This document shows, one piece after another, positions 1 through 8,235 of a DNA stretch of 64,000 bases; positions within the stretch are counted from its first letter, which is position 1, and every line of letters begins with the position of its first letter. The notes under the pieces were generated by a model. That model ran no database searches. It was given only the letters and a program-made list of their open reading frames with translations, and was not told the origin of the DNA. The stretch is from Afipia sp. GTDB taxonomy: Bacteria > Pseudomonadota > Alphaproteobacteria > Rhizobiales > Xanthobacteraceae. The position numbers and the translations under genes were made by a program. Location of the stretch: positions 692,950 through 756,949 of the forward strand of contig JAFKER010000005.1 of assembly GCA_017308595.1 (NCBI GenBank), in the 5' to 3' direction.

Positions 1-882
1 AAGCTGGTGGTCGATACGCCTTCAATCGCAGTTGTGGATGGCGGCTTCGGTTACGGCCAGACGGTAACGCCGCAGGCGGTGAGAATCGGTATCGACAAGT
101 GCAAGGCCAGCGGGCTATCGGCCATGACGCTGAAAAATTCCGGGCATCTTGGCCGCGTCGGAGACTGGGCGGAAATGGCGGCGGCTGAGGGATTGATCTC
201 GATCTACTTCGTCAATGCGGCGGGCTCCGTGCTGGTCGCTCCTTATGGTGGCGTCGGGCGCAAGCTCTCCACCGCCCCGTATTGCGTTGGCATTCCCCGT
301 CCCGGGCAGGGACCGGTGGTGCTGGACTTCGCGACCTCTATCGTTGCCGAAGGCAAGGTGATGGTAGCAAGCCGTGGCGGCAAGAAATTGCCGAAGAGTG
401 CGCTGGTCGACGAAGACGGCAGCATGAGCGAAGATCCGCATGTGCTCTACGGGCCTTATGAGGCCGAGGGGCCTCGCATCCATGCGCAGGGCAAGGGCGC
501 GATCCGCGCTTTCGGCGATCACAAGGGGTCCGGCCTTGCGTTGATGTGCGAACTGCTCGGCGGGGCACTCACCGGTAACGGCGCCACCAAGCATGACCGG
601 CGCTTTTCCAACGGCATGTTGGCGATTTACATCGACCCGAAGGTGGTGGACCCGGCTCACTTCTTTGATGGTGAAGTCGCGCGCTACATTTCTTTCTTCA
701 AGGACAGCAAACTAGCGCAGGGGCATGATGCGGTGCTGATACCGGGCGAGCCGGAAGCGGCGACACGCGCGGATCGCATTAAAAACGGTGTGCCGTTGAC
801 CGAGGAAACATGGAATTCCATCGCGGCAACGGCGCGGTCGGTGGGGATCGACGACGCAGCCGTTGCCAAGGCAATCGGATAG
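1..882 (+). CDS. Ldh2-family malate/L-lactate/ureidoglycolate-type dehydrogenase (5' end cut by window)
   Basis: The reading frame is open from base 1, so the N-terminus lies outside the window; 293 residues are visible against about 330-360 usual for the family, so roughly 40-60 are missing. Family marks are NSGHLGRVGDWAEMAA near the visible N-terminus, a VAPYGG-type segment, PVVLDFATS, and GDHKGSGLALMCELLGGALTG. Ldh2 enzymes are cytosolic NAD(P)-dependent oxidoreductases acting on 2-hydroxy/2-keto acids such as malate, L-lactate, ureidoglycolate or 2,3-diketogulonate. The neighbours (aldolase and sugar-acid dehydratases on the same strand) suggest a role in sugar-acid catabolism. The substrate cannot be told from sequence. 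Confidence 0.85.
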   Translation, partial: KLVVDTPSIAVVDGGFGYGQTVTPQAVRIGIDKCKASGLSAMTLKNSGHLGRVGDWAEMAAAEGLISIYFVNAAGSVLVAPYGGVGRKLSTAPYCVGIPRPGQGPVVLDFATSIVAEGKVMVASRGGKKLPKSALVDEDGSMSEDPHVLYGPYEAEGPRIHAQGKGAIRAFGDHKGSGLALMCELLGGALTGNGATKHDRRFSNGMLAIYIDPKVVDPAHFFDGEVARYISFFKDSKLAQGHDAVLIPGEPEAATRADRIKNGVPLTEETWNSIAATARSVGIDDAAVAKAIG

Positions 883-974
883 GTTAAGGATCAGGGCATC
901 TCACCGGAGGGCTGCTCATGCATGACCCGCGCCCCAATCAGCCAATAATCAGAACAGAAACGGGAAATGAACGA

Positions 975-1751
975 ATGGCAAACAAGGTCAAGGAAGTCTG
1001 GGCAGCCGGCAAGGTGGTCGTCAACGGCTGGCTCGCGATCCCCTCCGGCTTCTCCGCCGAGGTGATGGCGCAATGCGGTTTCGACAGCGTCACGGTCGAT
1101 ATGCAGCATGGCGTGCAGGACTATCAGTCGATGATCCAGTGTTTCCAGGCGATGCAGGCCCATCCGGTCACGCCGATGGTGCGCGTGCCGTGGAACGAGC
1201 CTGGAATCATCGGCAAGGTACTCGATGGCGGCGCTTATGGCGTGATTTGCCCGATGATCAACACGAAGGAAGAGGCCGAACGCTTCGTTCAGTATGCGAA
1301 ATATCCGCCGCGCGGCACCCGCAGCAACGGTCCGATTCGCGCGATGATGTACGGCTCCGCCGGAACCTATCAGCAGACCGCCAATGAAGAGACACTCTGC
1401 ATTCCGATGATCGAAACCAAGACTGCGGTCGAGAATCTGGAAGCGATCCTCGATGTGAAGGGTATCGCCGGTGTTTATGTCGGCCCGTCAGATCTTGGTT
1501 TCTCCTACGGCCTGCATCCGACGCTCGATCGAACCGAGCCGGAGATCATCAATATCTATGAGCGGATCGTGAAAGAATGTGAGAAGCGCGGCCTGTTCCC
1601 GGGGATTCATTGCAGTGGACACGCGGGAGCAACGCTCGCCATCGAGCGTGGCTTCAAGCTGGTCACGGTGCTCAACGACAGCGGCCTTCTGGCCATGTCA
1701 GCGAAAAGTCACATTGGTGAGATCCGTAAGAATTCCGGCGGCAAGGCCTGA
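975..1751 (+). CDS. HpcH/HpaI-family class II pyruvate aldolase
   Basis: This 258-residue protein matches the metal-dependent aldolase family that cleaves 4-hydroxy-2-oxo acids (including 2-keto-3-deoxy sugar acids) to pyruvate and an aldehyde. Visible catalytic residues are His45 (VDMQHG), Arg70 (MVRVPW), and metal ligands Glu147 (IPMIETK) and Asp173 (GPSDLG); His45 and Arg70 carry the same numbers as in E. coli HpaI. The ATG at 975 was chosen over an in-frame ATG at 918 because homologues start close to the MANKVK segment and this start gives the HpaI numbering. It follows the dehydrogenase by about 90 bp on the same strand and precedes the UxaA gene, which fits cleavage of a dehydrated sugar acid. 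Confidence 0.88.
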   Translation: MANKVKEVWAAGKVVVNGWLAIPSGFSAEVMAQCGFDSVTVDMQHGVQDYQSMIQCFQAMQAHPVTPMVRVPWNEPGIIGKVLDGGAYGVICPMINTKEEAERFVQYAKYPPRGTRSNGPIRAMMYGSAGTYQQTANEETLCIPMIETKTAVENLEAILDVKGIAGVYVGPSDLGFSYGLHPTLDRTEPEIINIYERIVKECEKRGLFPGIHCSGHAGATLAIERGFKLVTVLNDSGLLAMSAKSHIGEIRKNSGGKA

Positions 1752-1766
1752 GCCAGCTTCGTTAAA

Positions 1767-1788
1767 CCTCTCCCCGGACGGGGAGAGG
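1767..1788. repeat. GC-rich hairpin between aldolase and dehydratase genes
   Basis: CCTCTCCCCG pairs perfectly with CGGGGAGAGG around a 2-base centre. It lacks a T-run, so it is more likely a small dispersed palindrome of the kind common in Bradyrhizobium-type intergenic regions, or an mRNA processing or stability hairpin, than a terminator. Confidence 0.6.
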
Positions 1789-1817
1789 ACGCCAGAGCCA
1801 AGACAAGGACGATAGCC

Positions 1818-3353
1818 ATGGCATCGAATTTGGCCCCGACACCTGTGATCCGCCTTCATCCCGATGACAGCGTGGTGATTGCGCGGGCGGCGCTCTTGCC
1901 CGGTGCCGAGGTGGCGCCTGGGATTACGGCAGGAGAGCGCATTCCCGCCGGTCACAAAGTCGCGGTGAAACCGATTGCGACGGGTCAGCCTGTGATGCGC
2001 TACGGTCAGATCATCGGCTTCGCGACACAGCCGATCGCGCCGGGCCAGCATGTCCATGTGCAGAACATCGGCATGGGCGAATTCTCGAAGGACTATGCTT
2101 ACGGCGTGGACGTCAAGCCGACGCCGAACTTCGATCTGCCAGCGACATTCAATGGCATTCGCCGCCCGGACGGACGCGTGGCGACGCGGAACTACATTGG
2201 CATTCTCACTTCGGTGAATTGCAGCGCGCATGTCGCGGGTCTTGTCGCCGACGTCTTCAAACGCAATCCGTTTGCCGGGCACGATCCGTTGGCAGACTAT
2301 CCGAATGTCGACGGCGTGGTGGCGCTCACCCATAAGACCGGCTGCGGCATGACGCAGCTTGAGCCGCTGACCGTGCTGCGGCGAACACTTGGCGGTTACG
2401 CGCGGCATGTGAATTTTTCGCATGTGATCATCCTCGGCCTCGGCTGCGAGATGAATCAGATCGGCGGCTTCCTCGAAGAGCAGCGGTTGGCGGGCCGTCT
2501 TCGTGCGCTTGACATTCAGGATGTCGGCGGTTCGCGCAAGACGGTGGAGAAGGCCGTCGCCTTCGTGCGCGAGGTGCTGGCGGAATCCAACAACATCAAG
2601 CGCGAGCCATGCCCTGCGAGCGAACTGACGGTGGCGTTGCAGTGCGGCGGCTCGGATGGTTATTCCGGCGTATCGGCCAATCCGGCGCTCGGCGCAGCAA
2701 GCGATCTTCTGGTGCGGCACGGCGGATCGGTGATCCTCTCTGAAACCCCTGAAACCTATGGCGCGGAACATCTGCTGACGCGCCGTGCAGTCAGTCCTGA
2801 AGTCGGCGAAAAACTGGTCGCGCTGATGCGCTGGTGGGAGGATTACACCGAACGCAACGGCGCGGAGATGGATTCCAATCCGAGCCCCGGCAACAAGGCA
2901 GGCGGCCTCACGACCATCCTTGAAAAGTCGCTGGGCGCGATGGCCAAGGCGGGCAGCACCAATCTTGTTGACGTGGTGGGCTATGCCGAACCGGTCACCA
3001 AGAAGGGTTTCACCTTCATGGATACACCGGGCTTTGATCCGGTGGCCGCAACAGGGCAGGTTGCTGGCGGTGCCAATATGGTATGCTTCACGACCGGACG
3101 CGGCAGCGTGTTCGGTTGCAAGCCTTCGCCCTCGATCAAGCTCGCGACCAACACACCGATGTTCCGCCGTATGGAAGACGACATGGACGTCAATTGCGGA
3201 ACCATTCTGGACGGTGATGAGACCGTGCAGGAATGCGGCCAGCGTATTTTCGAACTGATCCTGCGAGTGGCTTCCGGAGAACAGACCAAGAGCGAAGCCT
3301 TTGATTTCGGCGCGGCGGAATTTGCACCGTGGGTGCTCGGGGCGACGATGTAG
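1818..3353 (+). CDS. UxaA/GarD-family altronate/galactarate dehydratase
   Basis: The 511-residue protein has an N-terminal SAF-like domain (about residues 10-100) followed by the UxaA core. Core marks are RPDGRVATRNYIG, THKTGCGM, GLGCEMNQ, LQCGGSDGYSG, FMDTPGFDP and FTTGRGSVFG; Cys residues in GCGM, GLGCEM and the C-terminal VNCG segment are typical of these Fe-dependent dehydratases. The family dehydrates altronate, galactarate or related aldonates/aldarates to 2-keto-3-deoxy acids in the cytosol. The ATG at 1818 has an AGGA-type ribosome site. It sits between an aldolase that could use its product and an IlvD-type dehydratase. Which sugar acid it uses is not visible. Confidence 0.88.
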   Translation: MASNLAPTPVIRLHPDDSVVIARAALLPGAEVAPGITAGERIPAGHKVAVKPIATGQPVMRYGQIIGFATQPIAPGQHVHVQNIGMGEFSKDYAYGVDVKPTPNFDLPATFNGIRRPDGRVATRNYIGILTSVNCSAHVAGLVADVFKRNPFAGHDPLADYPNVDGVVALTHKTGCGMTQLEPLTVLRRTLGGYARHVNFSHVIILGLGCEMNQIGGFLEEQRLAGRLRALDIQDVGGSRKTVEKAVAFVREVLAESNNIKREPCPASELTVALQCGGSDGYSGVSANPALGAASDLLVRHGGSVILSETPETYGAEHLLTRRAVSPEVGEKLVALMRWWEDYTERNGAEMDSNPSPGNKAGGLTTILEKSLGAMAKAGSTNLVDVVGYAEPVTKKGFTFMDTPGFDPVAATGQVAGGANMVCFTTGRGSVFGCKPSPSIKLATNTPMFRRMEDDMDVNCGTILDGDETVQECGQRIFELILRVASGEQTKSEAFDFGAAEFAPWVLGATM

Positions 3354-3396
3354 GAATTTTCGTTTCACGCTGGCATCGCGCAAGATTTGATTTCAA

Positions 3397-3424
3397 GGTC
3401 GTCCCGGCTTGCGCCGGGACGACC
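3397..3424. repeat. REP-like palindrome
   Basis: GGTCGTCCCGGC and GCCGGGACGACC form a perfect 12-bp stem around a TTGC loop, in the 161-bp gap between the UxaA and IlvD genes. The sequence class matches the short dispersed palindromes common between genes in Bradyrhizobium/Rhodopseudomonas relatives. There is no T-run, so a simple terminator role is unlikely. Confidence 0.7.
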
Positions 3425-3514
3425 AGATAATGGACGATCAAGCTGAGCATGACTTTTGCAACGTCCCTGAAATGCTTCTAATGTGCCGCGCAAATCAAAG
3501 CGACGGGAAGCAAG

Positions 3515-5239
3515 ATGACGAAGGGTCTCAAGAAGGGGCTGACCAGCTACGGCGATCCCGGATTTTCGCTGTTCCTGCGCAAGGCCTTCATCAAGGCGAT
3601 GGGCTATTCCGATGATGCGCTGGAGCGCCCCATCGTCGGTATCACCAACACCTATAGCGATTACAATCCCTGCCACGGCAATGTCCCGCAACTCATTGAG
3701 GCCGTGAAGCGCGGTGTCATGCTGGCGGGCGGAATGCCGATGGAATTTCCGACCATTTCCATTGCCGAGAGCTTTTCGTTCCCGACTTCGATGTATCTGC
3801 GCAATCTGATGGCGATGGATACCGAAGAGATGATCCGCGCCCAGCCGATGGATGCGGTGGTTGTCATTGGCGGCTGCGACAAGACCCTGCCGGCGCAGAT
3901 CATGGCCGCCGTCAGCGCGGATTTGCCGACCGTCGTCATTCCGGTCGGCCCCATGGTGGTCGGCCATCATAAAGGTGAAGTGCTCGGCGCCTGTACAGAC
4001 TGCCGGCGCATGTGGGGCAAATATCGCGCAGGCGAGATCGACGCACAGGAAATCGAAGCGGTGAATGGCCGTCTCGCGCCATCGGTCGGCACCTGCATGG
4101 TGATGGGCACGGCGAGCACTATGGCCTGTGTGACCGAAGCGCTAGGCCTGTCATTGCCGATGAGCGCAACCATCCCTGCGCCGCATTCCGAGCGCGTGCG
4201 CTCGGCGGAGCATAGCGGCAAGTGCGCCGCCGAAATGGCTTTGAGCGGGGGGCCGCGTCCGAGTGATCTGCTGACACCTGCTGCGTTCCGTAATGCGCAG
4301 GTGGTGCTTCAGGCGATCGGCGGCTCGACCAATGGGTTGATTCATCTCACTGCGATCGCCAATCGGACAAAACACCGTGTCGATCTCGAGGCTTTCGACC
4401 AGCTCGGCCGCGAGGTTCCGGTCCTGATCGATCTCAAGCCGTCCGGCGCGCATTACATGGAGCATTTCCACCACGCAGGCGGTGTACCGAAGCTGATGAA
4501 GGAACTTGGCGATCTGATCGATCTGGATCAGAAGTCCATCACGGGACAGACGCTGCGCGATATCGTCGCCAATGCGGAGGAAGTGCCGGGGCAAGATGCA
4601 ATTCGTTCGCGCGACAACCCGATTAATCGGGAAGGCGCGATGGCGGTGCTGCATGGCAATCTCGCCCCCCGCGGCGCGGTCATCAAGCAGTCGGCGGCAT
4701 CTCCCAAATTACTGCAACACACTGGCCGGGCCATCGTGTTCGAGTCGGTCGAGGATATGACGCTACGCATCGACGATCCGAACCTTGATGTGACGGCGGA
4801 CGACGTACTGGTGCTGCGCAATGCCGGGCCAAAGGGAGCGCCGGGAATGCCGGAGGCGGGCTACCTGCCGATCCCGCAAAAATTGTTGCGGGCCGGTATC
4901 AAGGACATGGTGCGGATTTCCGATGCGCGCATGAGCGGCACCGCGTTCGGAACCATCGTGCTGCATATCACGCCGGAATCCGCCGTCGGGGGGCCGCTGG
5001 CGCTCGTTCAGACCGGAGACACGATCCGGCTCGATGTCTCAAAGCGGCGCATCGATCTCCTGGTCGACGAGGTTGAACTGACCATGCGTCAGCGTGCGCT
5101 GCCTAAACCGCAGACGCCTGAATGGGCCGCGCGGGGCTATGCCCATCTGTTCCATGAGACCATCACACAGGCGGACGAGGGCTGCGACTTCGATTTCATG
5201 GGGCACAAGGGTCCCGCTGGACTCAAGGGAGAAATCTGA
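3515..5239 (+). CDS. IlvD/Edd-family dehydratase (probable sugar-acid dehydratase)
   Basis: This 574-residue protein belongs to the Fe-S dehydratase family of dihydroxyacid, phosphogluconate and sugar-acid dehydratases. The expected cluster ligands are Cys53 (NPCHGN), Cys121 (GGCDKT) and Cys194 (VGTCMV); Lys123 in GCDKT is the usual Mg-site lysine. The spacing equals that of pentonate dehydratases of known structure, which points to a [2Fe-2S] enzyme. The ATG at 3515 follows a GGGAAG ribosome site. The sugar-acid neighbourhood favours an aldonate substrate over the branched-chain amino acid intermediate, but biosynthetic IlvD activity cannot be excluded by eye. The transporter gene follows after 38 bp. 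Confidence 0.87.
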   Translation: MTKGLKKGLTSYGDPGFSLFLRKAFIKAMGYSDDALERPIVGITNTYSDYNPCHGNVPQLIEAVKRGVMLAGGMPMEFPTISIAESFSFPTSMYLRNLMAMDTEEMIRAQPMDAVVVIGGCDKTLPAQIMAAVSADLPTVVIPVGPMVVGHHKGEVLGACTDCRRMWGKYRAGEIDAQEIEAVNGRLAPSVGTCMVMGTASTMACVTEALGLSLPMSATIPAPHSERVRSAEHSGKCAAEMALSGGPRPSDLLTPAAFRNAQVVLQAIGGSTNGLIHLTAIANRTKHRVDLEAFDQLGREVPVLIDLKPSGAHYMEHFHHAGGVPKLMKELGDLIDLDQKSITGQTLRDIVANAEEVPGQDAIRSRDNPINREGAMAVLHGNLAPRGAVIKQSAASPKLLQHTGRAIVFESVEDMTLRIDDPNLDVTADDVLVLRNAGPKGAPGMPEAGYLPIPQKLLRAGIKDMVRISDARMSGTAFGTIVLHITPESAVGGPLALVQTGDTIRLDVSKRRIDLLVDEVELTMRQRALPKPQTPEWAARGYAHLFHETITQADEGCDFDFMGHKGPAGLKGEI

Positions 5240-5277
5240 CGAAGATCACACATCCGATATCCTTGGCGGAGGCGTGA

Positions 5278-6594
5278 ATGAGTACGGTGGCGTTGACGGC
5301 GGAAGAACATGCGGATCGCCGCCGCCGAATCTGGGCGATTGTCGGAAGTTCCTCCGGAAATCTGGTCGAGTGGTACGACTTTTACGCCTACGCGTTCACG
5401 GCGCTTTATTTCGCCCACGCGTTTTTTCCCGCGGGCAACCAGACCACACAACTTCTCCAGACCGCAGCCGTGTTTGCCATCGGCTTTCTGATGCGCCCGA
5501 TTGGCGGTTACATCTTCGGAACAATTGCCGACAGGTACGGCCGCAAAACGTCGATGGTCACATCCATTCTGATGATGTGCGGCGGCTCGCTCGCCATTGG
5601 GCTATTGCCAACCCATGATACTATCGGTGTTGCCGCGCCGATCCTGCTACTGCTGGCGCGCATGGTGCAGGGCCTTTCGGTCGGCGGTGAATACGGTACA
5701 ACCGCGACCTACATGAGCGAGGTCTCGCTTCCCGGCAAACGTGGTTTTTACGCATCGTTCCAGTATGTCACGTTGATCGGCGGTCAGTTGCTGGCGTCCC
5801 TCGTAGTGCTTGTTGTTCAGCTTTCGCTGACCGATGCGGAACTGCGTGCGTGGGGCTGGCGCATTCCGTTCCTGATCGGAGCGCTCTGCGCCATCGTCGC
5901 GCTCTACCTGCGCATGTCGTTACACGAAACGTCTTCGGAAAAGAGCCGTTCGCACGAAGGTGCGGGCACGCTGCGCAATATATTCACGCATCACCTCAAA
6001 CCTTTCCTGCTGGTGCTGGGCTATACGGCGGGTGGCTCGCTGATCTTCTACACGTTCACGACCTATATGCAGAAATATCTGGTCAACACCGCGCACATGG
6101 ATCACCGCACGGTGAACATCGTTATGAGTGCTGTGCTGTTCACCTATATGATTATGCAGCCGCCGTTCGGTGCGCTGTCAGACAGGATCGGGCGGCGCAC
6201 GCAGATGCGACTGTTCGGCGTGCTGACGGTGCTGACTGTCGTTCCGCTGATGCAGGCGATCGGCAGCGTGAAAAGCCCCTATATGGCGTATGTGCTGATC
6301 GTGCTCGCGCTTGCAATCGTATCGCTCTACACCTCGATTAGTGGTGTGGTGAAGGCGGAGATGTTCCCTCCGGAGGTGAGGGCGCTCAGCGTCGGATTCG
6401 CTTATGCTATTGCCAATGCTGGATTCGGCGGTACAGCCGAATATGTCGCGCTGTGGTTCAAGGAGCACGGGATTGAATCGGATTTCTTCTGGTACGTGAC
6501 GATCATGTGCGCCATTGCACTGATTGCAGCGATCATGATGCCCGACCCCAAGGTTAAGGGGTACTTGCACGGGCACGAGTCCGATCCGGATTAA
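5278..6594 (+). CDS. MFS transporter, metabolite:H+ symporter (MHS) type
   Basis: The 438-residue protein has about 12 hydrophobic spans and the MFS loop motif ([10 protein letters not shown], about residues 84-93) between the second and third spans. A second related motif, [10 protein letters not shown], lies mid-protein. The N-terminal [16 protein letters not shown] segment and the [13 protein letters not shown] segment are typical of the MHS subfamily (KgtP, ProP, ShiA, citrate carriers). Such inner-membrane carriers import organic acids with protons. As last gene of the rightward group, 38 bp after the dehydratase, it probably imports the sugar acid that group degrades. Confidence 0.9.
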   Translation: MSTVALTAEEHADRRRRIWAIVGSSSGNLVEWYDFYAYAFTALYFAHAFFPAGNQTTQLLQTAAVFAIGFLMRPIGGYIFGTIADRYGRKTSMVTSILMMCGGSLAIGLLPTHDTIGVAAPILLLLARMVQGLSVGGEYGTTATYMSEVSLPGKRGFYASFQYVTLIGGQLLASLVVLVVQLSLTDAELRAWGWRIPFLIGALCAIVALYLRMSLHETSSEKSRSHEGAGTLRNIFTHHLKPFLLVLGYTAGGSLIFYTFTTYMQKYLVNTAHMDHRTVNIVMSAVLFTYMIMQPPFGALSDRIGRRTQMRLFGVLTVLTVVPLMQAIGSVKSPYMAYVLIVLALAIVSLYTSISGVVKAEMFPPEVRALSVGFAYAIANAGFGGTAEYVALWFKEHGIESDFFWYVTIMCAIALIAAIMMPDPKVKGYLHGHESDPD

Positions 6595-6614
6595 AGGCGG
6601 CGATCGCACCTCTT

Positions 6615-6702
6615 CGTCATGCCCGGCCTTGTGCCGGGCATCCACGTTTTACTCTCTCGGATCGTGCAAGCATGGATGGCCGGGACAAGCCCGGCGATGA
6701 CG
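6615..6702. repeat. Paired REP-like palindromes between convergent genes
   Basis: Two GC-rich hairpins lie back to back: TGCCCGGC/GCCGGGCA at 6620-6640 and GCCGGG/CCCGGC at about 6679-6695. They are bracketed by CGTCAT at 6615 and its complement ATGACG at 6697, so the whole unit is itself an imperfect inverted repeat. It fills the gap between the convergent transporter and SDR genes and may act as a bidirectional terminator. The type is common in Bradyrhizobiaceae genomes. Confidence 0.7.
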
Positions 6703-6712
6703 GTGAGATAAC

Positions 6713-7459
6713 TCAATACGTCGCGCGGCCGCCGGAAATATCGAATACCGCGCCGGTGGTGTAGAGGCATTCTTCCGAGGCCATCCACGTCACGAGCGAC
6801 GCAAGCTCCTCCACCTTCAGAAAACGTCCACGCGGGATCTTCGACAGCATGAAATCGATATGTTGTTGAGTCATCTGGTCGAAGATTGCGGTCTTCGCGG
6901 CGGCGGGTGTCACGGCATTAACGGCGATGTCGGTGCCTGCCAATTCCTTGCCCAGTGACTTGGTGAGCGCAATCACGCCAGCCTTCGAGGCCGAGTAGTG
7001 CGAGGCGTTGGGATTGCCTTCCTTGCCTGCGATGGAGGCGATATTCACGATGCGCCCGTAGTTCTGTTTCACCATGGTGGGAACAACGGCATGGCAGCAG
7101 ATGAAAGGACCATCGAGGTTGATCTTCATCACCTGCCGCCATTCGTCATAGGATAGGTCGGCGACGGTCTTGTTGACGCCTGCGATGCCTGCATTGTTGA
7201 CCAGAATGTCGATGCGGCCGAACGCCTTCAGCGTGGCGTCGCGCGCGGCGTCAACCGCGGCGGGATCGGTGACGTCGACCTTGAGTACAGTAACGGCAGC
7301 GCCGATCTCCTTGGCGGTCTTCTCTGCCAGAGCCTGGTCGAAATCCCAGATCATGACTTTCGCGCCGGAGGCCGCGAATCGTTCGGTGATGGCGCGGCCA
7401 AAGCCTTGCGCGCCACCCGTGACCACGGCGAAGCGTCCGCTCAAATCGATCTTGTTCAA
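6713..7459 (-). CDS. SDR-family NAD(P)-dependent sugar (acid) dehydrogenase, FabG-like
   Basis: This 248-residue classical short-chain dehydrogenase has the cofactor motif TGGAQGFG (residues 14-21), NNAG (88-91) and a catalytic set Ser142, Tyr155 and Lys159 (YSASK). Asp39 (IWDFD) at the end of the second strand favours NAD over NADP. Related enzymes oxidise sugars, sugar lactones or deoxy-keto sugar acids, while others are FabG-type reductases. It lies 27 bp downstream of a second SDR gene and shares its direction with the xylonate-dehydratase-like gene, so a sugar-acid role is likely. The precise reaction is not visible. Confidence 0.85.
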   Translation of the reverse strand: MNKIDLSGRFAVVTGGAQGFGRAITERFAASGAKVMIWDFDQALAEKTAKEIGAAVTVLKVDVTDPAAVDAARDATLKAFGRIDILVNNAGIAGVNKTVADLSYDEWRQVMKINLDGPFICCHAVVPTMVKQNYGRIVNIASIAGKEGNPNASHYSASKAGVIALTKSLGKELAGTDIAVNAVTPAAAKTAIFDQMTQQHIDFMLSKIPRGRFLKVEELASLVTWMASEECLYTTGAVFDISGGRATY

Positions 7460-7486
7460 GGCGTTTCTCCCGGGATTTTATTGTTG

Positions 7487-8221
7487 TCAGAGCGTCCAGC
7501 CGCCATCGATGATGTGGGCGACGCCAGTGGTAAAGGCGCTTTCGTCGCTGGCGAGATAGACCGCAAGTGAGGCTATTTCGTCAGCGGTACCAAGCCGTCC
7601 CATCGGCTGGCGGCTGATGAACATGTCGCGTCCACCTGCGCCGAGGGCTGCCGCGCGGCCCAGCATCGACGGCGTTTCGATCGTGCCGGGGCAAATCGCG
7701 TTGCAGCGGATGCCCTTGGTGATGAAATCCACAGCGACGGCGCGGGTCAGCGCCGCGACGGCGGCTTTCGTCGCGCTGTACACATAACGGTTCGGCGCGG
7801 CCTTGAACACGCCCGCAGCGGAGGAGACGTTTACGATCGAGCCACCTCCGCCCTCGAGCATCGATGGCAGAAATGCCTTGATGGTCCGATGCATGGATTT
7901 AACGTTGAGGTCGAACGAGAAATCCCAATCGCTATCGGAGCAATCCAGCACCGTTCCGTTGTGAACGAAACCCGCGGCGTTAAGCAGGATATCTATTTTC
8001 CCGACTTTCTTCGCCATAGCTTCGACAGCGGCTGTATCGCGTGCGTCGAGTTTGTGAACCTCGGCGACACCTTCCTTCTTGAGCGCGGCAAGACCGGCGT
8101 CATTAATGTCGGTTGCTATCACGGTGGCGCCTTCGCGAGTGAAAGCAAGGGCGCAGGCGCGGCCAATTCCCGCGGCGCCTGCGGTTACAAAGGCGCGCTT
8201 GCCTTTCAGTCGGTCGGACAT
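7487..8221 (-). CDS. SDR-family oxidoreductase, 2-keto-3-deoxy-L-fuconate dehydrogenase/BDH2-like
   Basis: The 244-residue SDR has TAGAAGIG (13-20), Asp38 (ATDIN, NAD preference), NAAG at 81-84, Ser133/Ser134 and Tyr148-Lys152 (YSATK). The N-terminal LKGKRAFVTAGAAGIG pattern and the lack of NNAG resemble the group that holds 2-keto-3-deoxy-L-fuconate dehydrogenase and cytosolic 3-hydroxybutyrate dehydrogenase (BDH2). The ATG at 8221 was chosen because the cofactor motif starts 12 residues later; a longer frame upstream runs into the neighbouring dehydratase. The gene begins 14 bp after the dehydratase stop, so the two are surely co-transcribed, suggesting it acts on the dehydratase product. 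Confidence 0.83.
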   Translation of the reverse strand: MSDRLKGKRAFVTAGAAGIGRACALAFTREGATVIATDINDAGLAALKKEGVAEVHKLDARDTAAVEAMAKKVGKIDILLNAAGFVHNGTVLDCSDSDWDFSFDLNVKSMHRTIKAFLPSMLEGGGGSIVNVSSAAGVFKAAPNRYVYSATKAAVAALTRAVAVDFITKGIRCNAICPGTIETPSMLGRAAALGAGGRDMFISRQPMGRLGTADEIASLAVYLASDESAFTTGVAHIIDGGWTL

Positions 8222-8235
8222 GTCAAAACCTTGCG

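Noticed and set aside
1698-3383. Long antisense open frame of about 560 codons opposite the UxaA gene
   Set aside because: It mirrors the codon pattern of a well-conserved + strand gene, has a composition rich in Arg, His and Ala typical of shadow frames, and shows no family motif.
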